Notes under the pieces: model-generated
Told to the model about the DNA's origin: nothing
The model's input: only the letters and a program-made list of their open reading frames with translations
The model's database searches: none
In this document: one piece after another, positions 35,511-43,305 of the stretch
How the letters are laid out: the number at the start of each line of letters is the position of its first letter
Numbering within the stretch: position 1 is the stretch's first letter
Program-made: the position numbers and the translations under genes
Source: Acidicapsa ligni
Lineage (GTDB): Bacteria; Acidobacteriota; Terriglobia; Terriglobales; Acidobacteriaceae
Direction: 5' to 3'
NCBI RefSeq assembly: GCF_025685655.1
Contig: NZ_JAGSYG010000001.1
Location: 868,001-932,000, forward strand
Length of the DNA stretch: 64,000 bases

Positions 35511-37281
35511 CGATGTATGCATGTTCCGGGGACAACTCTGAGACAGGCTCTTCGATCAGGCGGCCCTGTTGCAGCCTGAATACGCGCTGAGCGTAAGCTC
35601 GCCTATGAGCACGATGCGTTACAAGCAGCACCGCCATTCCAGAAGTACTCAGGCTCTCAAGAATTCGTGATTCGTTCTCTTCGTCCAGTGCCGAAGTCGC
35701 TTCATCGAGTAACAACAACCTGGAGCCGCGAAGGATAGCTCGAGCGAGCCCCAGCCTCTGCCGCTGGCCTCCACTAAATAAAGCTCCGTTGTCGCCTACA
35801 CCAGTATCCAGACCTTGAGGTTGTGCAGCGACGAACTCGTCCAGCCGAGCAATAGCTAACGCGCTCATTAACTCCGCATCGCTCTTTGCCGCCAACCCGA
35901 ACAGCAGGTTATTGCGTATCGAATCATCCAGCAGGGCGATGTCCTGAGGCACGTAGGCGATGTTCGCGCGATCGACTCGAACATCGCCTGAATTCGGTTG
36001 TAACACGCCTGCGACGATGTTTAGAAGGGAACTTTTTCCGCTCCCGGAAACGCCATGAAGCACAACCGTTTCGCCTCTGCGCATATATAAGGACACATTC
36101 CGAAGAATCGGAACATCCTCATGAAACGAAAAACTAACACGGTCGATTTCTATAACTAAGTCTTCATCCGGTAGCTGCATCGTGGGTGCAACCATGCGAT
36201 GCAGCATGCAATCGTTGAATTCATAAGCGACAACCTGAACATTCTTATAGGAGCTTTCCATCTGCCCGGCCATGAATGATATCTGGCTTATGAGAGGCAG
36301 CAGGCGTCGAGAGAGTACGAAATAAAAGACCAACAGGGATAGTAGCTGACGCGTATCTCCGTTGCGCAGTTGCACCGCGACAACAATGAAGAGAAAGAGC
36401 AGCACCACACCTTGATCGGCCAGAATCCTTGCAATCTGAGGAAGAAGGACGACCTGCAAATGCCCCGCAGCTACATCGCGCGCCTGCTTGCCGATCCGGT
36501 TCTGAAAGAAGCTTTCGATCCCGTAACTGCGTATTTCTTTCCCCGAAGAAAACATGTCCGCGAGACTTCTTTGCAAAACTCGCAGAGACTGTTCGCGCTC
36601 CGACACTGCCTTTTGTAGTTTCGTGCGAATGAAAAATCTGTGTATGACATAAAACAACAACACGGCAACGCCAAGGCCGCAAGCAGCCGCAGGGTTCTGA
36701 TAGACGAGCGCTACGGTCATGACCAGCACGACAACAATGGACGTTATCATCTCGATGACAAGATGATAGAAATTCGCTGCCTCTCGTGCCGAATACATCG
36801 CATGGTTCAGAAGTTCACTGCGATTGCGCTCTACAAACCGGCTCCACTGCATCTCGTTATAGCCAGTTGTCAGGCGTAGCAGGATTTCTGTATAGAGACG
36901 TTGAATATGGCTGACAACAGCGCGAGTTGAAGAGATATCCATCAGGGTTCGAAGAACGACCAGGGCGGATGTGGTCAGGGCCGCTGATAGCGTCGTCTTC
37001 GGTGTCCACCAGAGATGATGTGTCGGCGGAGCGCCTTGCAGCAATAAGAATAAGAAGTACATCGAGCCGGCAAGCAATAGATCGCAAATGCCAACCGCGA
37101 CTCTCGCTACAATTAACCACGCGAAGGTAAAGCGCTGTCGATTGCCGACGAGATGAAGCGCTGATCGAAGACTCTCGGCAACGCGAAAGGGCCGCTTTGC
37201 ACCAGCAGGAAGATCCGACAGATTCGTCTGCTTCAACGGATCTGCCGACTCGACTGGATGCCCTTGCGATTGTCTGCCCAT
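35497..37281 (-). CDS. ABC exporter, fused membrane and ATPase domains
   Basis: A 594-residue half-transporter: six-helix membrane domain (about 50-340) and an ATPase domain with Walker A GVSGSGKSS, signature FSGGQRQRLGLARA, Walker B LLLLDEATSALD and the switch histidine in VTHRAHR. The fold is that of lipid-, peptide- or oligosaccharide-linked exporters (MsbA, PglK, lasso-peptide D proteins). It lacks a C39 peptidase domain. Its own repeat site G lies 33 bp ahead; the downstream TonB receptor begins 88 bp past its stop. Confidence 0.9.
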   Translation of the reverse strand: MGRQSQGHPVESADPLKQTNLSDLPAGAKRPFRVAESLRSALHLVGNRQRFTFAWLIVARVAVGICDLLLAGSMYFLFLLLQGAPPTHHLWWTPKTTLSAALTTSALVVLRTLMDISSTRAVVSHIQRLYTEILLRLTTGYNEMQWSRFVERNRSELLNHAMYSAREAANFYHLVIEMITSIVVVLVMTVALVYQNPAAACGLGVAVLLFYVIHRFFIRTKLQKAVSEREQSLRVLQRSLADMFSSGKEIRSYGIESFFQNRIGKQARDVAAGHLQVVLLPQIARILADQGVVLLFLFIVVAVQLRNGDTRQLLSLLVFYFVLSRRLLPLISQISFMAGQMESSYKNVQVVAYEFNDCMLHRMVAPTMQLPDEDLVIEIDRVSFSFHEDVPILRNVSLYMRRGETVVLHGVSGSGKSSLLNIVAGVLQPNSGDVRVDRANIAYVPQDIALLDDSIRNNLLFGLAAKSDAELMSALAIARLDEFVAAQPQGLDTGVGDNGALFSGGQRQRLGLARAILRGSRLLLLDEATSALDEENESRILESLSTSGMAVLLVTHRAHRRAYAQRVFRLQQGRLIEEPVSELSPEHAYIGTKK

Positions 37282-37313
37282 AGAGCGAAGCTATCAATCA
37301 ACGGACCCGGTGT

Positions 37314-37351
37314 TGTCAGAGGTCCGTCGCTCAAATGTCAGCGAATTGTAA
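37314..37351 (-). promoter_or_regulatory. 11-bp-phased TGTCA repeat, site G
   Basis: Units at 37314, 37325, 37336 and 37347: TGTCA-N6-CGTCG-N6-TGTCA-N6-TGTAA, the same layout as sites B and D. It lies between the HisC-like gene and the ABC gene, 33 bp from the ABC start. Confidence 0.6.
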
Positions 37352-37389
37352 TTAGGGCAATTGAGGGTGCAAGAAACCGATAGAACTTT

Positions 37390-38535
37390 TTATCGAAGTA
37401 TCTGCCGAAGCGCCGATTGAGCACGAAGATTTTCTTCCGGCAGCCCGATGGTGATGCGCGCCCAGTTTGTGTATGGAGGATGTGCGCGCCCAATATCGAT
37501 GCCATGCGCACGCATTGCCGCTGCAAGCTTTGGCTGGGGCTGACCGGTATCGAAGAACACAAAGTTGGTATAAGTGTCGGTGTGCGGCAGGTTAAGATCT
37601 CGCAGCACAGATACCCACTGTTCGCGTTCTTTCGCTACCGTTGTACGAGTACGTGTTATTTGCGCAGTATCACTCAATGCGGCCCCGGCGGCTGCAATGT
37701 TGAGACGCCCCAATCCCTCTGCATCCCCTGCACCCTGCTTTCGCAACGCATCGGCGAGTGAGCGAGGCGCCAGCACATATCCAATAGGCAAGCCTGCCAG
37801 CCCATGAATCTTATCGAAGGTGCGAAAGACCATAACATTCGCTCCGTCTCGTACCAGTGAAGCTGCGGAGCGCTCTTCGAAATCATCTGTATATTCCAGA
37901 TATGCTTCATCCACGATCGCGACAGCGTGTTGTGAACTCTCCCGCAGGAACTGCTTGAATACATGGCTATCTTCGACTGTCCCCGTAGGATTGTGAGGGT
38001 TGACCAGATAAATGCCACGAGTCCTGGGCGTGATCTTCTTCGCGAGAGTTACAAGATCGTTGTGATACTGCTCGTTAAGTGGAACAGGGACGCCGACTCC
38101 TCCAACGTGCGCGGCCGCATCAATGAGGGCAAGATAGCCTGGCGTGGAGTAGAGAAACTCAGAGCCAGGGCCGCCCTCGCTGCCGAGATAAAGGCCGAGA
38201 ACATTAAGGATTTCGCCCAGCACTACCTGCTCGACTGGAATACGTTCGTACGCTGCAATTTGCTCGGCTAGCTGTTGCGCTGCCGTCGCATCCGCATATC
38301 GATTCAACCGCGTAAATTCACGTCGGATTGCTTCAGCGACCAGCGGCGATGGGCCGTATGGATTCTCATTCAGAGACAAGCGCGTGAGAGTTTTTGCATT
38401 TGCCGTAGCGTCCGCTGAGGCATCTATGGCCTGTGCGGGACGCAAAGAAAGCACACTTGCTCCCAGCGCGAATCCAGAGGCTTTCAATACATTGCGTCGG
38501 CTGAGCCTCGTTGAACTTATCGGATACATCGACAT
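37390..38535 (-). CDS. Tat-exported HisC-like PLP aminotransferase
   Basis: A 381-residue fold-type I aminotransferase similar to histidinol-phosphate aminotransferase: substrate loop LSLNENPYGPSP, PHNPTGT, Asp209 in AIVDEAYLEY, and the PLP lysine Lys242 in FRTFDKIHGLAGLPIGY. The N-terminus is a twin-arginine signal, SRRNVLKASGFALGASVL, so the folded holoenzyme is probably sent to the periplasm, which is odd for a HisC relative. It is 90 bp behind the second TonB receptor. Substrate unknown; an exported amino-sugar or amino-acid derivative is possible. Start 38535 has AAGGA about 10 bp upstream. Confidence 0.88.
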   Translation of the reverse strand: MSMYPISSTRLSRRNVLKASGFALGASVLSLRPAQAIDASADATANAKTLTRLSLNENPYGPSPLVAEAIRREFTRLNRYADATAAQQLAEQIAAYERIPVEQVVLGEILNVLGLYLGSEGGPGSEFLYSTPGYLALIDAAAHVGGVGVPVPLNEQYHNDLVTLAKKITPRTRGIYLVNPHNPTGTVEDSHVFKQFLRESSQHAVAIVDEAYLEYTDDFEERSAASLVRDGANVMVFRTFDKIHGLAGLPIGYVLAPRSLADALRKQGAGDAEGLGRLNIAAAGAALSDTAQITRTRTTVAKEREQWVSVLRDLNLPHTDTYTNFVFFDTGQPQPKLAAAMRAHGIDIGRAHPPYTNWARITIGLPEENLRAQSALRQILR

Positions 38536-38576
38536 TCAATTCGTTCCTTTCAAAGCTGTTGCATAAAACGAAAACT

Positions 38577-38608
38577 CCGTTACGGCACTCCTGCGAGTGC
38601 CGTAACGG
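38577..38608 (-). terminator. terminator after second TonB receptor
   Basis: Perfect 14-bp stem (38577-38590 with 38595-38608), loop CTGC, followed on the minus strand by a T-rich run. It ends the receptor transcript before the HisC-like gene. Confidence 0.8.
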
Positions 38609-38625
38609 CGCGATTCAAATCAAAG

Positions 38626-41600
38626 CTAGAACCCGACGCGCAATCCGAGTTGCAGGTAGCGCGGGAAGTTCGCCTGCGATGTAATGGCGCCGAAGTTAGA
38701 ACTGCCAAAGGATGTATTTGGTCCAGAAAATTGCGGAGTATTAAAGGCGTTGAAACTCTCCGCGCGAAACTGAACGTTGAAGCGATCATGGATCAATACA
38801 TTCTTGAATAGCGCGAGATCCCAGTTTTCAAAACCTGGTCCACGCAGCGAAAGCGTACGCGGGGCATTGCCGAAAGTGAGCACAGAAGAAGTGCTGAAGG
38901 CAGTGGGATTGATGTAGCCGCCAAGCCTGCCATACACGCTTCCGTGAGTTCCAAGAGAAATGCCTGGGTTCAGATTTGGCCGCTGCACACCATTACCCAC
39001 AATCGAACTGTTCGGATTGCTGCTCTGGCTAATTGTGACAGGGAAACCAGCCTGGAAGGTTGGAACCACATTAAGCTGCCAGTTGCCGACGATCAAATCA
39101 GCAATGCTCGATCCAGTAGAGAATCGTTGACCGTGCCCGACTGGCAGATCATAAGTAACTCCGGCAGAGAAGCGATAAGGAACATTGTTGACAGCGAGCC
39201 CGTACTCGGCCTTCAAGTCATAGATGTTTTGAGGCGCGCTCGCCGCAGGTGCTTGAATACTGTTTGTTGTTGCGAAAGAAGCATCCCGATTGCGCGACCA
39301 TGTAAAGGAAGAGATCAAGTTTAGCCCGCGCCCCACACGGCGCTCAGCCTTGACGAGCAACGCGTTGTAGTCGGCATGGCTGGATGAATCCAGTAGGTTG
39401 ACTGAGCTGAACTGGGGATACGGTAGCAGTAGCTGCGACTGTGCAACTGTTGCGCTACCAATTATCCCGGTACCGCCATTTCCGAAGTAGGGGTTTGCCA
39501 CCGAGTTACTCAATGCAGCGTAGCCAAGGCCAAAGTTGGATGGGTTGAGCTGGTTGTAATTGATTGGAGTAGCGCCCGTGGAACCGGGTGAAAGATTCGT
39601 CGAACGCGAACCGATGTAGTCTACTTCGAGAGCAATGCCGCCAGGTAACTCACGCTCTATGCCCGCAGAGAATTGTTGTACACGAGGTGCGCGGAAATGC
39701 TGATCGTACGTGGTGACGGAGCTTCCAATCCCGGTCAACAAACCTGCGGAGTTACCCGCGGGCTTTTCAATTCCACTCGGGAATGGATTGTCCAACACGT
39801 TGGCGGGCGTTTGATCATTGTCATTACTGGCCACGTAGGGCGTGTACTGCGTATAACCAGGGGCGAGAGCTGCGCTGGGATCATATCGTATCGGCGCATA
39901 CAGGATGCCATAGCCGCCGCGTAATACAGTCTTTGAATCAAGCGCATACGAAGCGCCAAGACGCGGAGCAAATTTCAATCGGGAGAGATCTCCGATGTCG
40001 CGTGGATTGCCGTTCACGCCTGCGAACAGAACTCCGCCTGTCACCTTTGTGTTGGGAGCAAGTGACGTAGTCGCAGTCGGATCAAATCCAACAGCCAATT
40101 GGTTATGGTCTTCCTTCAAGCCGGTTTCGCTTTCGTAACGCAATCCGAGGTTCAGCGTAAGCTTCCGGGTGAGACGCAGATCGTCCTGCGCAAAGATGCC
40201 GAAGTAGTCGAGATACGTGTTCAATTGCGTTGAAGTTTCCACCTTGCCGCTAACAGGATGCCCCAGCAATAGATCGGCCATATCGGAGCCGCTGCCGTCC
40301 CCGGATACACCTGGAAATGCCTGCGTGAATGCACCGCTGAACGTGTAGGTTCCAGGGGCATCCCCGAGATCGATGAAGTTCATGCGGATGCGGCGATACT
40401 CCGCGCCAAAGGAGAGGTTGTGTTTGCCTTCACTCCGAGTAAGAGTACCGCTCAAAGTCTGCGATTTCCAATTGTCCAGCGAGCTCGTGTCCTGACCAAG
40501 TTGTGAAAAGTTGCGCAAGAAGATAGTCGGAAAGAAATTAGCTTGAAACTGGCTTGTCAGAGAGGTAGGAAAACCGAGCGAAGATGGATTGAATCCCTCG
40601 CTAACTTCAGCGATAAGGTTAGGGAAGCGGTTGTTGCCGTAACGTGCGGTGAAAACTGTTTTGGGATTGAGGATCCAGGTACTATTCAATTGTGTCGCAT
40701 CTACCTGTCGATGATAGGTATAGGAATAACTTCCCGGAAGAGTTCCCAGAGGATTACCCAGTGGCTGAAGAGCTTCATAGAAGATATACGAACCACTGAT
40801 ATTCCACCACGGACGGATCTGCTGATCCAGCTTAACTGTTACTTCCTGTGCATGGTCGCGCACATTATCCGTGCCGGTGAAGTTAGTCTGTCCTGTAGGT
40901 GCGGCTAACTGGGGAAGCGGATAGTAAGACGCGATGTTCTTACCTACATTGCTCAAGCGATTTTGAGGGATGATGTTGCCTTCAAAAGGAGTGCGATGGA
41001 TGACGCCTGCCGTATCCGTATATGTCTTAGTGGGGTCATAAATCACGTTGAGTGAACCATCTGTGTTGTGACTGCTCGAGAAATCGCCTGTGCGCTCCTG
41101 CGCCGTAGGTACTGCGAAGCTCTCAGTGTAAGGCGATGTCTGAATATAACCTTCCGATGCTATAAAAAAGAACGTCTTATTGTGTCCATCGTAGACATGC
41201 GGAACGAAGACAAATCCACCAAGCGATGCGCCCCAGTTGTAATAAGGGCTGTCAGGCCGTGGGATTCCAGAGCGGTTGGCAAAAAAATCATTGGCCAGCC
41301 ATTCTGTTTGCCGCGTAGCTCCAAAGACCGATCCGTGATAAACATTGGATCCCGAGCGCAGCAGGGTATTGAATACAGCGCCGCCTGTGCGGCCTACCTG
41401 CGCATCGTAAGTGTTTGCCTGCACTTTCACATCTTGAATAGCTTCGATTGTAGGAATAGCAATCGGCCGATTATTCGTATCCGTGATTGGAACGCCATCG
41501 ATCAGATATTGGTTCGAGCCGATAGGTCCACCTGCAACGGATGTTTGTGTCGTTCCATTTTGATCGGCAAAACGGACGAACTGCGGGCTGCCCGTGTTGA

Positions 41601-42135
41601 CGAATAAGCCTGAGACTTTAACCGTCATGTATGGGTTGCGACCAAGGATGGGTAAGTTCACAAGCTGTTGCTGGCTTAAGTCCGTACTTACCGAGGCTGT
41701 CGAAGGATCAACGAGTGCAGCCTCCGCATTTACCTGCACCACATCCGTAGCCTTGCCCACCGTCAGAGGGACGTCAAGGGTGAGAAAGTCCTGTGTGGCA
41801 AGCAGAATGTGTATACGATCGGTCGCACTGAATCCGGCGTCATCGATATGAAGGGTATATGCGGAGGGACGAAGCTCACTGAATGCATAGGCGCCGATGT
41901 TATCCGTGATAACTGTGCGTATCTGGTGTGTTGCTTCATCCGTGAGAGTTACCTTTGCACCCGGTAACGCGGCCCCATTGGAGTCTGTGATAGTCCCGCG
42001 CAACCCGCTATTGAAGGTTTGTGCTATGGAGGATACAGGCATGCCAGCAAGAAGAAATGCGGCGAATAACGCCGTTAAAAATGTGAATTGAGAAAATAAA
42101 GGCCAAAAACTGCGGTGAAATATGGATTGTGTCAC
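38626..42135 (-). CDS. Oar-like TonB-dependent receptor, second copy
   Basis: A 1,169-residue receptor of the same architecture as the one at 31.9 kb: signal peptide to VSSIAQ, CarboxypepD_reg domain (GLRGTITDSNGAALPGAKV), plug with NLPILGRNPYMTVKVSGLF and NQYLIDGVPITD, large barrel ending RYLQLGLRVGF. The start is GTG 42135: TAGGAG lies 5 bp ahead and the signal peptide begins there; the open frame to 42243 is unlikely coding. The divergent mannan-hydrolase genes nearby suggest an oligosaccharide ligand, by position only. Confidence 0.9.
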   Translation of the reverse strand: MTQSIFHRSFWPLFSQFTFLTALFAAFLLAGMPVSSIAQTFNSGLRGTITDSNGAALPGAKVTLTDEATHQIRTVITDNIGAYAFSELRPSAYTLHIDDAGFSATDRIHILLATQDFLTLDVPLTVGKATDVVQVNAEAALVDPSTASVSTDLSQQQLVNLPILGRNPYMTVKVSGLFVNTGSPQFVRFADQNGTTQTSVAGGPIGSNQYLIDGVPITDTNNRPIAIPTIEAIQDVKVQANTYDAQVGRTGGAVFNTLLRSGSNVYHGSVFGATRQTEWLANDFFANRSGIPRPDSPYYNWGASLGGFVFVPHVYDGHNKTFFFIASEGYIQTSPYTESFAVPTAQERTGDFSSSHNTDGSLNVIYDPTKTYTDTAGVIHRTPFEGNIIPQNRLSNVGKNIASYYPLPQLAAPTGQTNFTGTDNVRDHAQEVTVKLDQQIRPWWNISGSYIFYEALQPLGNPLGTLPGSYSYTYHRQVDATQLNSTWILNPKTVFTARYGNNRFPNLIAEVSEGFNPSSLGFPTSLTSQFQANFFPTIFLRNFSQLGQDTSSLDNWKSQTLSGTLTRSEGKHNLSFGAEYRRIRMNFIDLGDAPGTYTFSGAFTQAFPGVSGDGSGSDMADLLLGHPVSGKVETSTQLNTYLDYFGIFAQDDLRLTRKLTLNLGLRYESETGLKEDHNQLAVGFDPTATTSLAPNTKVTGGVLFAGVNGNPRDIGDLSRLKFAPRLGASYALDSKTVLRGGYGILYAPIRYDPSAALAPGYTQYTPYVASNDNDQTPANVLDNPFPSGIEKPAGNSAGLLTGIGSSVTTYDQHFRAPRVQQFSAGIERELPGGIALEVDYIGSRSTNLSPGSTGATPINYNQLNPSNFGLGYAALSNSVANPYFGNGGTGIIGSATVAQSQLLLPYPQFSSVNLLDSSSHADYNALLVKAERRVGRGLNLISSFTWSRNRDASFATTNSIQAPAASAPQNIYDLKAEYGLAVNNVPYRFSAGVTYDLPVGHGQRFSTGSSIADLIVGNWQLNVVPTFQAGFPVTISQSSNPNSSIVGNGVQRPNLNPGISLGTHGSVYGRLGGYINPTAFSTSSVLTFGNAPRTLSLRGPGFENWDLALFKNVLIHDRFNVQFRAESFNAFNTPQFSGPNTSFGSSNFGAITSQANFPRYLQLGLRVGF

Positions 42136-42577
42136 GTGATCTCCTAAAGGTTGCAGTGAGAATATCCGCGCCAGGAAAGAGGAAAGAATCACATAACTCC
42201 ATGCCAGGAATCTGGTCTTTTGGAGTTTCGATTCCTGACGCAATTTTGATTTCTGCTGGGATGCATAGCAGAAATCCTTGCTAAGAGGATTCCTTAGTTA
42301 CGGGATAGGAAAAAGAGAGTCGTCAGAGGACTATCGACAACTCTGCGCGGCGAGCACATAGCTCAACTGTGCAGGGCAAACCTGCCAGGAGCAACAACAA
42401 CTATGCTTTTGGGCCAAACGCATGTCAGGATTTTAGATAAGCACTAAACGTCTGTCAAATCAGTACCCGGCAAGTATTACCCCAATAAAGATAGTTGCAC
42501 CCCGATCTTTGAGATTTAGCCACCAATGTTAGTCGATCGAGAGGTCGCCGGCAGTACAAAGTCGGGCGGTCAAGGTA
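42136..42577. other. intergenic region upstream of second TonB receptor
   Basis: About 440 bp without a recognisable gene. A perfect 10-bp inverted repeat (42248-42257 with 42267-42276) lies ~110 bp upstream of the receptor start and could be an operator. Two TGTCA words at 42424 and 42453 are 29 bp apart and do not fit the 11-bp phase. Confidence 0.5.
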
Positions 42578-43159
42578 GTGCAAAATTCAGTAATCAAGAA
42601 AAATCTTGACATCCCAAAGGATACGCAAGCACAATTTTCAAATCAATGGAATCGTTACCACAAAGAATGGAAACCTTCCCACGTGTGGAATCTTTCCCTT
42701 GGAAAGGGATCTTTGGTACTCTCGAATCCAAACCGGGCCATCGGGACGATTGTTAACGATTGGACTCACAGCACCGTATCTGTATACCAGAGTGGAACGC
42801 CAGTAGGCATCAATACCGGCTATTTCTACACTTGCAATACGAGCTGCTGGCAGAATATCCCAACGAGGGGATTGTACGATCTCGCAGAGACAATCAACCA
42901 GATAAGTACCCAAACCATTGCAAACATAGATTTGTCGCTGCAAAAGGGAGTTTGGATCCGCGACAACATTTGCTTCCGTCTTCGTTTGGACACCTTCAAC
43001 GCTCTCAATACCGTGCTATTTCCAGGGCCCAATACGAATCCTGGAGATTGCTGCGCCCACTTTATTACCGGGTCAGGCTGGACCGGCTTTTGGACTGTGC
43101 CGGAAATCCAGCAGAACTTCCCAAGAGCCCTGCAAGTCTCCGGGAAGACTACATTCTGA
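42578..43159 (+). pseudogene. C-terminal remnant of a third TonB-dependent receptor
   Basis: The 193-codon frame ends like the last barrel strands of Oar-like receptors: SVYQSGTPVGINTG, NIDLSLQKGVWIRDN, FRLRLDTFNALNTVLFPG, NFPRALQVSGKTTF. The first ~900 residues (signal, regulatory domain, plug, most of the barrel) are absent, no ribosome-binding site precedes it, and 42.2-42.6 kb shows no other matching frame. It is a decayed gene of a different subgroup from the two intact receptors, transcribed in the opposite direction. Confidence 0.75.
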
Positions 43160-43305
43160 TCAACGCTATGGTGAGGATTCAGGTAAGTACGCATGCCCGA
43201 GTCCTCGTCATATAACCTTCAGTTATTGCGATAGATTGTTTACGGCACTGGTTTTTCGTCCAGTGTCATATCTGTTTGTTGGAACAAGGCATATTGGGAG
43301 TCAAG

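Noticed and set aside
24592-37281. Lasso-peptide biosynthetic cluster
   Set aside because: Kinase, nucleotidyltransferase and ABC exporter fit, but no cyclase, leader peptidase, recognition protein or precursor is visible.
42424-42457. Two TGTCA words upstream of the second TonB receptor
   Set aside because: They are 29 bp apart, not a multiple of 11, so they do not fit the repeat element.
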